A stretch of 46,038 nucleotides of DNA. Source: a virus. Of this stretch, positions 15,189-26,011 are shown piece by piece. Numbering within the stretch: the first letter of the stretch is position 1; each line of letters begins with the position of its first letter. Position numbers and translations under genes: made by a program. The notes under the pieces were generated by a model. The model was not told the origin of the DNA, did no database searches, and saw only the letters and a list, made by a program, of their open reading frames with translations. The stretch spans positions 1 through 46,038 of the IMG/VR virus record IMGVR_UViG_3300044712_000432; one strand, 5' to 3'.

Positions 15189-17909
15189 ATGTCCAGCGTA
15201 ACTCCGCAAAAAGTATATTTAAAACAATCCTCCTTTGCTGGTGGGGAAGTAGCTCCCGCCATGTGGGGCCGGGACGATTATAAAAAATATGAATCAAGTG
15301 CCAAGACGATGTATAATTTTTTCCCTCATCCTATTGGTGGAGCCTCAAATAGGCCGGGAACATATTTAGTGGAAGAGGTAAAAAATTCGGCTAAAAAAGT
15401 AAAATTATTGCCGTTTCAGTTTTCTGTAGAGCAAGCCTATATTACAGAGGCGGGAGAAAATTATTTTCGCTATTACAAAGATGGTGGACAGATAGTCCGT
15501 ACTGTGGCTATAACTGATGCGTGGGCCTTGGCAACCGCTTATGTAGTTGATGATGCCGTGGATAATGGCGGTCTTGTCTACAGGTGCATTTCTGCTCATA
15601 CATCTGCTGCCGGTGATGAACCGGGAGTTGGTGCGACTTGGGCAACGAAATGGGTGCAAAGTGCGATAGTAGAAACAACTACCACTTATGCGGAAAGCAA
15701 ACTATTCGGACTTAAAACCGCACAATCAGCCGACACCATGTATATTAGCCACAATGATTATACTCCTTCTACATTAACAAGAAGCAGTCATTATAAATGG
15801 ACGTTTGGGGCTTTCGATTACAAAAACGGTCCATTTCGCACCCCTAATTCTACGGCAACAACAATAACCCCTAGTGCCACAACCGGCAATATCACGTTAA
15901 CCGCTTCAACAAGTATTTTCGATAGCGATCATGTGGGTTCTTTATGGCAAATTAGCCATGATGTGACAGGACAGGTTGTAAATATTACATTCTCCTCTAC
16001 AACAAACTCAAGCAGCATAAAATGTAAAGGTGATTGGTCTTTAGTTACACACGGCACATGGACGGGCACGTTGACATTGCAAAAATCCACGGATGGCGGC
16101 TCTACGTGGTATACAATCCGTTCTTATACTTCTACCAATGATGCGAACGTGGAAGATTCAGGGGAAACGGACGAACTTGTCCTATTACGCCTTGGTTATA
16201 CCCATACGGGCGGTTCATGTGGCGTTGACCTAAATGCACATTCATTTGTTATGGACGGAGTTGTCGATATAACGGGATATACTAGCGGAACTGTAGTAAA
16301 TGCAACTGTTATTAATGAGTTGGCATATAATACCGCCACAAAAGATTGGGCAGAAGGATCATGGTCCACAAAAAACGGATTTCCGGCCTGTGTAAAGTTT
16401 TATCAAAACAGAGTAGGATTTGCGGGGAGCGTTACGGACCCCTTGACCCTTTGGTTGTCTAAGGTTGGAGATTATCCAAATTTCTTGTCCAGTGTTCCGG
16501 TGAAAGATGACGATGCTATTACCGCGCCTTTAGTCTCTCAGGGTGTAAATTCTATTCGCTCTATTGTTTCTATAGGGAATTTACTGGCGTTTACTGCTGG
16601 AGGGGAATGGAAAATAGGCACTGGCAGCGAAAGCACTGCATTAACTCCTACGTCCACAAGAGCGGTGCAACAAGGGTACAGAGGAACGTCAACATTAGAA
16701 CCCTTGATTATTGGCGATAGAATCCTATACTGCCAGGAAATGGGCAGCACGGTAAGAGATTTTGGTTATAGCCTGACAGACGACGTCTATAAAGGCGACG
16801 ATTTAACAATGTTGGCAAGGCATCTATTCCGCAACTACGAAATAGTTGATTGGGCCTATCAGCAAGAGCCAGACGGTATTATTTGGGCGGTGCGGGATGA
16901 CGGGATTTTGCTTAGTTTTACTTATATAAAAGAGCAGGATGTGTGGGGATGGGCGCAACATGAAACGGATGGATATTTTGAAAGTGTTGCCGCGATCCCC
17001 GGCGCAGATTATACAGAAGTATATTTCGTAGTACGCCGGACAATCGGTGGAGCTACTAAACGGTTTATAGAAAGACTAGCCCCCAGAATGGTGTCTACGG
17101 ACCCACGGGACCAGTTTTTTGTTGATTGTGGGCTTACCTATGATGGTGTTTATAAGGCTGATGGAACGACAAAGAGAATTATAACCGGAGCGACAAAAGC
17201 GAGTCCTGTTGTAATCACATCGACGGCACACGAACTAAACAACGGTGATTATGTTGATATTTCGGATGTAACCGGCATGACGGAATTAAACGGGAACAGG
17301 TATAAAGTTGCTAATAAAACAGCAGATACATTTGAATTAACCAATATGGACGATGATACAGATATTGACGGCACAGCATTTACTACCTTTATTTCCGGTG
17401 GGTACATTAGAAAAGCCGTTATTACCGTATCAGGGCTTAGTCACTTAGAGGGGGAAACCGTTACTATCCTGGCAGACGGTACGGTGGACGCTTCCCAAGC
17501 TGTTTCAAGTGGAAGCATCACGCTTACCGATTATGCCTCCCGCGTACATGTAGGATTGGGGTATACCAGCGATTTAGAAACATTAAACCTTGATTTCCCG
17601 ATGAAAGACGGAACGATCCAAGGGCGTATGAAGTGTGTTAGACGGGTAACTCCGCGATTAGAAAAGTCTTATGGTGGATATGTCGGCATTAACGGAAGCG
17701 ATAACTTAGAACCAATTGAATATGCCCTATCGGACACCTGGGGGAAACCTGCCGACCTGTTTACCGGTGATGTAAAAACCACCCCGTTTTCAGCGTTTAA
17801 CACAGATGCAACAATATTTATCAGACAATCAGATCCTTTACCAATTACGGTATTATGTTTAATGGCTGAAGTAGAATTGGGAGGAGATCAGAATGGCAAC
17901 GAAGGTTAG
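15189..17909 (+). CDS. Tail tubular protein B / nozzle (T7 gp12-like)
   Basis: A 906-aa protein. The start (QSSFAGGEVAPAMWGRDDYKKY, MYNFFPHPIGGASNRPGT) and the central NRVGFAGS and GTSTLEPLIIGDRILYCQ stretches are diagnostic for gp12-like nozzle proteins. Two inserts are seen: a Ser/Thr-rich beta segment at about residues 215-370 and an E1-FCCH-like beta repeat at about 660-750 (ASPVVITSTAHELNNGDYVDI). It closes the tail tube and carries the fibres. Confidence 0.9.
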   Translation: MSSVTPQKVYLKQSSFAGGEVAPAMWGRDDYKKYESSAKTMYNFFPHPIGGASNRPGTYLVEEVKNSAKKVKLLPFQFSVEQAYITEAGENYFRYYKDGGQIVRTVAITDAWALATAYVVDDAVDNGGLVYRCISAHTSAAGDEPGVGATWATKWVQSAIVETTTTYAESKLFGLKTAQSADTMYISHNDYTPSTLTRSSHYKWTFGAFDYKNGPFRTPNSTATTITPSATTGNITLTASTSIFDSDHVGSLWQISHDVTGQVVNITFSSTTNSSSIKCKGDWSLVTHGTWTGTLTLQKSTDGGSTWYTIRSYTSTNDANVEDSGETDELVLLRLGYTHTGGSCGVDLNAHSFVMDGVVDITGYTSGTVVNATVINELAYNTATKDWAEGSWSTKNGFPACVKFYQNRVGFAGSVTDPLTLWLSKVGDYPNFLSSVPVKDDDAITAPLVSQGVNSIRSIVSIGNLLAFTAGGEWKIGTGSESTALTPTSTRAVQQGYRGTSTLEPLIIGDRILYCQEMGSTVRDFGYSLTDDVYKGDDLTMLARHLFRNYEIVDWAYQQEPDGIIWAVRDDGILLSFTYIKEQDVWGWAQHETDGYFESVAAIPGADYTEVYFVVRRTIGGATKRFIERLAPRMVSTDPRDQFFVDCGLTYDGVYKADGTTKRIITGATKASPVVITSTAHELNNGDYVDISDVTGMTELNGNRYKVANKTADTFELTNMDDDTDIDGTAFTTFISGGYIRKAVITVSGLSHLEGETVTILADGTVDASQAVSSGSITLTDYASRVHVGLGYTSDLETLNLDFPMKDGTIQGRMKCVRRVTPRLEKSYGGYVGINGSDNLEPIEYALSDTWGKPADLFTGDVKTTPFSAFNTDATIFIRQSDPLPITVLCLMAEVELGGDQNGNEG

Positions 17910-18333
17910 GGAAGCAAGTTTTTCAGACTTTGCAAATTTTTACCCTCATCCAAACAACTTGGAAGAAATAAAAGTTTCCCTTGACATTGATCCAGATATG
18001 TGCCTTGCCATTCTATGGGATCATAGCAAAGAGAAAATAGTCGCAGAACTGGAGGGCAATCTGGTATGTTTGTGCGGGATTGTCCCTCCTAATAATTTCT
18101 GGCTGTTTTTCTCGCGTGATGTTACAAGTCTTCCCTTAAGTTTTTTCAAGGCAAGCCGGGAAATAGCCGGGAAGATTATTGAGGTTTACGGATATGCGGA
18201 AGGAAGAATATATTCCCAAAACACCTTTGCCCTGCAATGGGCGAAATGGGCTGGATGGACTATTGAACCGGGAGAGCCATACGGAAATGAAGGAAAGATA
18301 TTTCACAGATTCCATATAGGGAAGGAGGAGTAA
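17893..18333 (+). CDS. gp13-like protein with GNAT-type fold (DUF2833-like), 146 aa
   Basis: Starts inside the end of the nozzle gene (17-base overlap). The pattern VREASFSDF at the start and ALQWAKWAGW near residue 112 resembles T7 gp13/DUF2833 proteins, which have an acetyltransferase-like fold and are needed for virion maturation in T7. It lies, as in T7, between nozzle and gp14-like genes. Catalytic activity is doubtful. Confidence 0.75.
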   Translation: MATKVREASFSDFANFYPHPNNLEEIKVSLDIDPDMCLAILWDHSKEKIVAELEGNLVCLCGIVPPNNFWLFFSRDVTSLPLSFFKASREIAGKIIEVYGYAEGRIYSQNTFALQWAKWAGWTIEPGEPYGNEGKIFHRFHIGKEE

Positions 18334-18334
18334 T

Positions 18335-18844
18335 ATGTGTGGTCCAGGAGTAGTGATGGGACTTAACGCTTTAGGCACATATCAGCAAATTAGAGCCGCC
18401 AAGGCGGATGCGGCATATCAAGCATCTGTGGCTAATGCTAATGCAACTTTGGCCGAAAGGCAAGCGGTAGAAGCAGGTAAAACGGGAGCATATGAACAAA
18501 GCCAAATAAGGGATAAGGCGCGAAAGATAGAAGCCACACAAAGGGCGCAAATAGCGGCAAGCGGTCTTGAACTTGCGGCAGGTTCTCCCTTGAATATTCT
18601 TGCTGATACTGCTTACCAGAGCGAACAGGATGTGCAAACGTCCCGGCATAATACGGGTATGCGTATGTGGGAATTAAACAATCAAGCTAACGACTACAGA
18701 GCGCAAGCGGAAGCGGCAAGACGTGCAGGTAAAAATGCAACAAGGTCGCTTTTGTTAACCGGAATTACTTCTCTTGCTAAACAATATAAGGATTTTGGTC
18801 TTGGAAATCAAAAGAAATCGGCAATGGGTATAACACCACGATAG
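18335..18844 (+). CDS. T7 gp14-like internal virion (ejection) protein
   Basis: A 169-aa Ala/Gln-rich protein: MCGPGVVMGL hydrophobic start, a coiled-coil stretch (residues about 16-60), AASGLELAAGSPLNILADTA and a long C-terminal helix. These are features of gp14-family core proteins, which leave the head first and form a pore in the outer membrane in T7. Start is one base after the previous stop. Confidence 0.85.
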   Translation: MCGPGVVMGLNALGTYQQIRAAKADAAYQASVANANATLAERQAVEAGKTGAYEQSQIRDKARKIEATQRAQIAASGLELAAGSPLNILADTAYQSEQDVQTSRHNTGMRMWELNNQANDYRAQAEAARRAGKNATRSLLLTGITSLAKQYKDFGLGNQKKSAMGITPR

Positions 18845-18856
18845 TGAGGTGAAAGT

Positions 18857-20980
18857 ATGACACCTATAATTCAATATTCCAGACAAGTAAATATGGAGCA
18901 GCCACCCGGTTATCGCAAGCCTGTTGTCGCAGGACCGGAGTCTTTCGGTGCAGGATTAGGACAAGCGATTTCCAGAGCTGGGGAAGTGGCCGGAGAAATG
19001 GCATTAAAACAGCAGGAACAAGATGATGTTAAGGCTGTTTTAGATGCCTCAGAAGCATACAAAAAGGATATGATTACCGCATTTAATGGAGAGAATGGAT
19101 TTTATTCCTTAAAAGGCGACAATGCCTCCAACGTTGCTCAACAATCTGCCGACTTTATGACAAAAACACGGGAGAAATACGAAGGAACGTTAAATGCAAG
19201 GCAATTGCAATCCTTTAGAAATCATGTCTTGGCGACAGAAAACTCCTATTATCAAGGAGCGTTAACTCATCAGCAACAGGAGAAGGACGCGGCTTTTACT
19301 AATACGGTTAATTCCGGCATAGAAACAGATACGCAAATGATAATGGCTAATTATAAAAATACTGAACTTATGAATACTCCTTTAGCCGATATTGATAAAA
19401 AAGTAGCCGCTTTTGGTGCTGTCAAGGGTTGGGATAATGAAACAATCAAAACACAGCAAGATAAATATCGTTCCAAGGCTATTTCAGACGCTTTTGAATA
19501 TGCCGTCAACATGAACGATTTAGACCGCGCACAGGGCATAATAAAGGACTTTGGCGGGATTGTAGATAAAACCGTTCTTGGGAAAATGGAAAACACTATT
19601 AGACCAATCCTGCAACAGGACGAACTGTTTAGATTTGCTGATGCATTAAAGAAAGACCCAAACATGCTTAATCCTGACGGAACACTTAATATTGAAAAGG
19701 CACAAGCGGCAACCGAAGCCAGATATGGCGTAAATGCCACTAAAAAAGTAACGACAAAGGGAAAAGGTGTTGCTGATACTACCTTAATAAATGAATGGGT
19801 ATCCGGGGCCACGCAAAACGTAGACCCTGTATTTCTTACGCGTCTTGCTAAATTAGCAAAGGACAAAGGCCAAAAGATTGATATTCAAGACGGTTTTCGT
19901 ACATTTGACGAACAAAACGCATTATACGAAGCATCAGACAAAAGCGGTACGATGGTAGCTGCTCCCGGCAGGAGTAGACATGAGGTTTCTTTGGCTATTG
20001 ATGCAGGCAGTGATTGGGTAAAACAGTTGTCAACTGATGAACTAGAGAAATATGGACTTCATAAGCCGATGGATTACGAAGATTGGCACATTGAACCAAC
20101 AGAAACAAAAGGGAAGGGTACTTTGGCATTAAAGGCGGTTTCTTTAGGAGGGGAAGAAACAACCGTTTCCGCGTATGATCCTGTAATGTATAAGAAAGCC
20201 ATAGAAGCTGTCCATTCGGCAGCAGCCGAACTTAATGCCGTTCACAATCAGCAAGTTAAGCAGAAAATGGATGCTTTTGATAACTACATGTTGGCTAATA
20301 AGCCCTCTACAATAGCGGAAATAGAACAGGCAGCACGGGATTTTGGATTAACAGGTTCTGATTTACTTGGTGCTATTGGTGCGGGAAAGCAGGTGGCCGG
20401 ATTGGTTAAATTTGAAGAAAATCAAGCATCTGAGGAAGCATATGAACAAGCAAAAAAAGATATATATGAGGGGCGAATATCTTCACAGGCGGCATTAAAG
20501 GCGAAATATGGCGATAGCGTTAAAATCGACCATTTAATTACTTTGGGGAACTTCTTAGATGCTACATATAATAAAAGTTTACACAAGCCCCCAGAATTAC
20601 AAAACCAGGAGAATTGGAATTCTTTTCAAGGAGTTTTAAAGGGAGCGGGAATAAAAGACAAAATAGAAGAAGGTAAAATTTTAGAAAAAGTAACTATTCG
20701 AATAAAAGAAGCAAGAGATAAAGGAGAGCAAATTTCCCGGTATGACATTGAAGAAATGACTCGCGAGTATACGGCAAAAACTATATTAGTCAATAAACCT
20801 TGGGCTTTTGACAAAAAAGGGATTCTTGCTGATGTTCCATCTGCTCCTGGTTGGGGAGTTGACAATGAAAGCGTATATTATCAAGATCCCGGAACTGGTC
20901 AGATTATTCGCCCTGATAAGTACGAAAACGGTAAATATTACAAAACGGTTAATGGCGTAGATGTTGAAATGGTCCCGTAA
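18857..20980 (+). CDS. gp15-like internal virion protein with embedded M15 peptidase, 707 aa
   Basis: Residues about 30-270 and 430-707 are helical core-protein-like. Between them (about 320-415) lies a VanY/M15-type DD-carboxypeptidase domain: SRHEVSLAIDAG gives H375-x6-D382 and EDWH gives E408-xx-H411, the zinc ligands and catalytic Glu of M15 enzymes. As part of the ejected core it would open cross-linked peptidoglycan during DNA entry. In T7 the wall-cutting domain is a transglycosylase in gp16, so this is a different solution. Confidence 0.82.
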   Translation: MTPIIQYSRQVNMEQPPGYRKPVVAGPESFGAGLGQAISRAGEVAGEMALKQQEQDDVKAVLDASEAYKKDMITAFNGENGFYSLKGDNASNVAQQSADFMTKTREKYEGTLNARQLQSFRNHVLATENSYYQGALTHQQQEKDAAFTNTVNSGIETDTQMIMANYKNTELMNTPLADIDKKVAAFGAVKGWDNETIKTQQDKYRSKAISDAFEYAVNMNDLDRAQGIIKDFGGIVDKTVLGKMENTIRPILQQDELFRFADALKKDPNMLNPDGTLNIEKAQAATEARYGVNATKKVTTKGKGVADTTLINEWVSGATQNVDPVFLTRLAKLAKDKGQKIDIQDGFRTFDEQNALYEASDKSGTMVAAPGRSRHEVSLAIDAGSDWVKQLSTDELEKYGLHKPMDYEDWHIEPTETKGKGTLALKAVSLGGEETTVSAYDPVMYKKAIEAVHSAAAELNAVHNQQVKQKMDAFDNYMLANKPSTIAEIEQAARDFGLTGSDLLGAIGAGKQVAGLVKFEENQASEEAYEQAKKDIYEGRISSQAALKAKYGDSVKIDHLITLGNFLDATYNKSLHKPPELQNQENWNSFQGVLKGAGIKDKIEEGKILEKVTIRIKEARDKGEQISRYDIEEMTREYTAKTILVNKPWAFDKKGILADVPSAPGWGVDNESVYYQDPGTGQIIRPDKYENGKYYKTVNGVDVEMVP

Positions 20981-20992
20981 GGAGGAAATGCA

Positions 20993-23900
20993 ATGAGATT
21001 AGTCGGTCCCGACGGGTATGAATATTCACTTGAAGAATTAAATAACTTACAAGCGACAGAAAAGCCCTGGTATCAAAAAATACTTCCTTCCGGTGGTGCT
21101 TCTCAACTCGATTCAAGCAATTATTCCCGTAGCGAAGCATTGGCGCAAACATACGGGACATATAGCCAAATAAACCCTGACCAGGAGGCCCAGGATCGGC
21201 AAACTGCTCAAACATTAGGGCTTCCGCAATCAATTGTTAATGCAACTCCAGAAGTAAGAAAAGAAGCAATTTCCCAAGCACAGTCTCAAAATAACGCTCC
21301 ACAGGATTGGGGAAAATTTACGGCCGACAATCCGTATACGTCAAAATATCTTTCCGACCCTCAATATATGGCTATTGCTCACGACGATATAAATAATCTT
21401 GCCGAACACGAAAGTATTCTCACTACCATGGGTAAATCTGTCCGTCTGCGCGAACTTGAACAACAGCGCGGCGAGATCGGCAACACTCTCTTTTTGTCCG
21501 GCAGCAAGGTCGAAGATTTGTCGGATTTAGAAAAGGAAAGGCTTTCCCGGATTGATGAAGAAATAAAGCAACTGCAACCGCAAATACCTACAAGTACATG
21601 GAGCGCAAGAGGTTTGGCATCTGCAATAGCCGGATTCGCACCATCGTTGAAAACGGCAGCAAGGTACAGTTATGCAGGTGCGGCAGCGGGTGCGGCTACT
21701 GGTTTGTTGGGAGGTCCGGCAGCGGAAGTGACCGTCCCTGCGGCTATGTTGGCCGGGGCTGGGGCCGGATTTAAAACAGGGTTTAACCTTGATCTTGCCG
21801 CAACAGCATCCGGCAATCGGTATCTTGATGAAGTACAAAAGAATGTCGCTCCCTTAAACGCGGCATTAGGTTCTGCTGTTACCGGCGCAGCTACATACGG
21901 ATTAAGTTATGCACAAGTCGGGAAATGGATGAAAATTCCCGAGTCCACAGGATTAAAGCAAATAGGATTAACAGCCGCAGAACAGGCGTTGATAGGCGCA
22001 GGATTTACCGGGGCCGATATTGCAGGGCAAAAGATAGCGGAAAAAGATTGGTCCATCAAGCAAGAGGATTTACAGGCAATGGTTGAGGGCGGTATCAACA
22101 TGATACCTATTGGCCTTGCCTTGTCTGTTCCCGGACATGCCGTTTCCGGCTTATCCCGACTTAGCCAAATAGCGGAAGAATCCAAAACAAGACAACGCTC
22201 CCCGGAGGCATACGCTGAATTTGTAAATTCTCAGGCTGGGGAAGTATCTATTTCCGGCTTAGAACTTGCCACCTATCTAGAAACGCAGAAACCGGAGCAA
22301 GCTAGGGCAATTGCTGAAAGGTTAAAAATTAATGATAATGATTTAGCCGAAGCCATTACAACGGGGGGAGAGGTAAAGGTTGGGCTAGGTAATTTCCTCA
22401 CCATTGACAAACAGCATCAAGAAGCATTATTGCAGGATGTTCGCGTAGGGGATCACCCGACAGAGCGGGAAATCCAGCAGTATAAAGAGGAACTTAAACA
22501 AGTTGCCGAATCTCAGCAGAAAACAACCGAGCCAGCGCATCCCGAACAGCGCGGCAGTATTGCCGAAGAATTAGGACTAAGCGAAACAACACAAAAAGCC
22601 AAAGCCGAACAGGAAAGGATTATTGCTGAACGGGAGAACGCGGAAAAAGATATATCTATCAAACAAAAGATAGATTCCGCCATAAAAGAAGCCCAAAAAG
22701 AGGTTGAAGCTAAAGTAGCCAGTGAACCACTTTATAGGGCGATGGATTCTATTGATGTTCAATTATTCAGCAAATTAAAAAATGGCGTAAAAGAAATAGC
22801 CCAAAAATACACCGAAGGTAAACTAACCGAAAAACAGAAGGTCCACTTTGAGATTGTGGCCGAATCACACGGCTTTACATCCGGCGACGAATTAGCCAAA
22901 AGGATTAAGGGAAGTCGGGTAAAGTCCGATGAAGTAAAAACCAGACTTAATTATATGGCTGAACAAATGAAGCGGGAAGAATTGGGCGATAAAAAGACAG
23001 TAACGGATCAAGCAGAGTTTAACGCTGTTAAATTAGAATCAGTTTCCCATGAAGCTGCTGCATTGCGCGGCATGGCAAGAGGCGAACATATAAAGATAGC
23101 CAGGGAAAAGGATGTTGCTGATGCCGTTTCTAAGTTCAAAGATGCCGAGGCCGCTTTGTTGGTTGAGATTCAAAAGGCGAAAGGCGATGCGAAAATTCAA
23201 GAGTTAAAAAATAAACTGGAAGAATTAAAGCGGAGCCATGCCGACGAATTGAAGCAACTGAAAAAAGAGCAAAAAACACAACAAGAACACGATAGCAAAC
23301 TTGCCAAGGAATGGCTAAAGTCCGAAGATGTTAGCCAACGTATAGGCAGACAAGCGCAGATAGGCATTAAAGCGGCGTTGGAGTACGCCAGGGAAGTTAT
23401 TGCTGGCAAACCCATATCGGAAGCCATAGCCTACGGGAAATACATGTCTCAGGCCAGAAATGCGGCTAGACTTGCAGAAAAGGCATACCGGGCCGGGAAG
23501 TATGAGGAAGCGGCACGATACAAGAACCAGGAAATGGTTAATCATGCCTTAGTGCTTGAAGCGGTGAAGGTTAAAAAAGAATTTGACCAAATTAACGGAT
23601 ACCTAAAAGAACAGCAAAAATCAGATATTAAAACATGGAAGAAGGAAGAACATTTCAATCAAGCCGCAGACTTGTTGACCCGCTTTGGATATGATCGTTC
23701 ACCTATAAATAAAATGGAAACATTGGACCAATGGGCGCAACGCATGAGCGATAAGATGGACACGGTTAGTATTGCCGATTGGCTTTTGTCAGATACTACC
23801 AGCAACCCACAAAAATTAACCTTACAGCAATTAACTGATGTTAAAAATGCCATAGCGAATATAAAGCATATTGCCCAAACGGAAGATAAGTTTTTCAGGT

Positions 23901-26011
23901 TATTCGACAATGCGGCAATGAATGAAAAAATCAATGAAGCTAAAACCCTTCTTGCTGACAAGCCGGACGTATACACTCCGGAAGTAGGGTTTGATGAAAG
24001 AAGTATTAAGGCAGGGTATTTTTACAGCCTAAAAAAAGTGACTTCTTTCCTCTGGGGCTTAGATGGCAAGGACTTCGGGTTCTTTTATAAATTAATCTAT
24101 GAAAAGCCATATGACGCACAAAACGCACTAGGCAGGCGTATGTCTAAGTTAAAAGAAATGCTGGATAGTGCCTATTCTGCCTACAGCAAGAAAGAACGGG
24201 CAAAATTAGGGAGTGAAAAGGTATTTTATGATGAATTAGGTGTTTCTATTACTAAGGAACAGTTAATCCAAATCGCACTTAACGCCGGAAACAAAAGTAG
24301 TAAGGATGTATTATTCAGTAAGGCCCCTGTCGGCCTTGAAAAGTCTGCATTGTGGAGAGGTACGCCAGAACAAAACGAAATAGCGATAATGAAGTTTTTA
24401 GGTGAAAACCTTGACAAAAGAGATTGGGGATTTATCCAAAACACCTGGGGTGCTGTCAATTCTCTTTTCCCGGATGCTGACGCAAGACACAAGGAAATGT
24501 CCGGCTTTAGCATGGAGAAGATTGACGCTGTACCGTTTAATGTTACCCTTGCTGATGGTTCCACTATAGCCTTGCGTGGAGGATATTACCCACTAAAACA
24601 AGACCCGCGTTCACTAAGGGTTGCCGAAGTAACGGGAGAAGAACCGCTATATACAGGGAAAGCGGCTAATATGTTCATTGGGACAGACAAGGGATATACC
24701 TATTCTCGTACAGGCGCAACATATCCTATAAAACTAACATCTGACACGACATTCCAGCATTTATCCGAAGTGGCACATGATATTGAATTTAGGCCAGTAA
24801 TAACCGACTTACGGCGACTTATTCTTAATAAAGATTTTGCTGATTTAATCAAACAAAAAACAGGGCTGGAAGGGTATGCCTTACTTAAAGAATTTATTTC
24901 TTCTTCCGCTAATAGTCGCACAGAAGCGTCTAGGTTGGCATCTGATTGGATGGATAAAAGCGCGGAATACCTTCGTAACAGGGTAGTGGTTGCCCAATTA
25001 ATGGGGCGGCTTGGCGTTGTGTTGCAAAACTTCGCCAATCCGCTTCTTTATGGCAAGGCTGTTGAAGGATTTTCGCATACGGACGCGGCTATTGCGTTCT
25101 TTAAACGCGGCATATTCGACTATTGGCCTAAACTAGTAACAGGGAACGCAGGAAAAATAAGGGACTTCGTTCTTAATAATTCGCAGTTTATGAAGGATAA
25201 AACAAAAACACCAGATTGGATACTACACGAAGTAAAAAAAGAAGACAGTCCTATTGTAGAATTTTTTACGATGCTTCTTGCCGAATCCGACAATTTAACA
25301 AACTTTCCCATGTGGATGGAGGCATACGAAAAGAAAATTAATACAGGCGCAACACATCATGACGCTGTTATGTATGCCGACATTTTAATTGACAGAGCAA
25401 CAGGTTCGGGCAGAAAAATTGATACTCCGCAAATACTGCGTACTCCTGGAGTAAAGCGAACTTTAGCCATGTATAAAACATTCATGTTGACACAATACAA
25501 TACGTGGGCGATAGAACGGCAAATATTCCTAAAAGATAAGGATGTTATGCGCGTAGTTACTCAAGTAGCGGCAAAGTGGTGGTTGTTCACTTTGGGGAGT
25601 GCGTTGTTTTCTGGGAAAATTAACTTTAATGATGACCCGGAAAAAATCCTTAAAAATATGGTAGCTGAAATCATTAGTTATCCGTTGGGGTTTCTTCCGG
25701 TACTTGGAGATATGGGGCAGGTCGTAGTTCGGCAAATGGCAGGAATTAAAAGTTTTAATTATCGAGTTACGCCGCTAGAATCTGCTGCCTATGATGTAAT
25801 AGATGTATTTTCAACTACCAAGAAAGCCATAAAGGGAGATAAAGATATTGCTGATGTATTAGAATCCGCTTCAAAGGTAACGGCGTATAAGTATAAGTAT
25901 CCAGATCAATTTAATGATTGGTTTTGGAACGCATACGATATGTTGGTTAACGATATGGAATTTAAGGCCGAAGACATAATGAAACGCAGACCGAAGAAGG
26001 AGAGGAATTGA
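20993..26011 (+). CDS. Giant gp16-like internal virion (ejection) protein, 1672 aa
   Basis: By far the largest gene. After a polar N-terminus, residues about 210-310 are Gly/Ala-rich hydrophobic segments (YAGAAAGAATGLLGGPAAE) and 330-385 continue this pattern, fitting membrane insertion. Residues about 500-900 are long charged coiled coil; the C-terminal 600 residues are globular. Order and size match the T7 gp16/large ejection protein. No lysozyme or transglycosylase motif was seen; wall cutting may be delegated to the M15 domain upstream. The stop codon lies in a hairpin. Confidence 0.8.
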   Translation: MRLVGPDGYEYSLEELNNLQATEKPWYQKILPSGGASQLDSSNYSRSEALAQTYGTYSQINPDQEAQDRQTAQTLGLPQSIVNATPEVRKEAISQAQSQNNAPQDWGKFTADNPYTSKYLSDPQYMAIAHDDINNLAEHESILTTMGKSVRLRELEQQRGEIGNTLFLSGSKVEDLSDLEKERLSRIDEEIKQLQPQIPTSTWSARGLASAIAGFAPSLKTAARYSYAGAAAGAATGLLGGPAAEVTVPAAMLAGAGAGFKTGFNLDLAATASGNRYLDEVQKNVAPLNAALGSAVTGAATYGLSYAQVGKWMKIPESTGLKQIGLTAAEQALIGAGFTGADIAGQKIAEKDWSIKQEDLQAMVEGGINMIPIGLALSVPGHAVSGLSRLSQIAEESKTRQRSPEAYAEFVNSQAGEVSISGLELATYLETQKPEQARAIAERLKINDNDLAEAITTGGEVKVGLGNFLTIDKQHQEALLQDVRVGDHPTEREIQQYKEELKQVAESQQKTTEPAHPEQRGSIAEELGLSETTQKAKAEQERIIAERENAEKDISIKQKIDSAIKEAQKEVEAKVASEPLYRAMDSIDVQLFSKLKNGVKEIAQKYTEGKLTEKQKVHFEIVAESHGFTSGDELAKRIKGSRVKSDEVKTRLNYMAEQMKREELGDKKTVTDQAEFNAVKLESVSHEAAALRGMARGEHIKIAREKDVADAVSKFKDAEAALLVEIQKAKGDAKIQELKNKLEELKRSHADELKQLKKEQKTQQEHDSKLAKEWLKSEDVSQRIGRQAQIGIKAALEYAREVIAGKPISEAIAYGKYMSQARNAARLAEKAYRAGKYEEAARYKNQEMVNHALVLEAVKVKKEFDQINGYLKEQQKSDIKTWKKEEHFNQAADLLTRFGYDRSPINKMETLDQWAQRMSDKMDTVSIADWLLSDTTSNPQKLTLQQLTDVKNAIANIKHIAQTEDKFFRLFDNAAMNEKINEAKTLLADKPDVYTPEVGFDERSIKAGYFYSLKKVTSFLWGLDGKDFGFFYKLIYEKPYDAQNALGRRMSKLKEMLDSAYSAYSKKERAKLGSEKVFYDELGVSITKEQLIQIALNAGNKSSKDVLFSKAPVGLEKSALWRGTPEQNEIAIMKFLGENLDKRDWGFIQNTWGAVNSLFPDADARHKEMSGFSMEKIDAVPFNVTLADGSTIALRGGYYPLKQDPRSLRVAEVTGEEPLYTGKAANMFIGTDKGYTYSRTGATYPIKLTSDTTFQHLSEVAHDIEFRPVITDLRRLILNKDFADLIKQKTGLEGYALLKEFISSSANSRTEASRLASDWMDKSAEYLRNRVVVAQLMGRLGVVLQNFANPLLYGKAVEGFSHTDAAIAFFKRGIFDYWPKLVTGNAGKIRDFVLNNSQFMKDKTKTPDWILHEVKKEDSPIVEFFTMLLAESDNLTNFPMWMEAYEKKINTGATHHDAVMYADILIDRATGSGRKIDTPQILRTPGVKRTLAMYKTFMLTQYNTWAIERQIFLKDKDVMRVVTQVAAKWWLFTLGSALFSGKINFNDDPEKILKNMVAEIISYPLGFLPVLGDMGQVVVRQMAGIKSFNYRVTPLESAAYDVIDVFSTTKKAIKGDKDIADVLESASKVTAYKYKYPDQFNDWFWNAYDMLVNDMEFKAEDIMKRRPKKERN

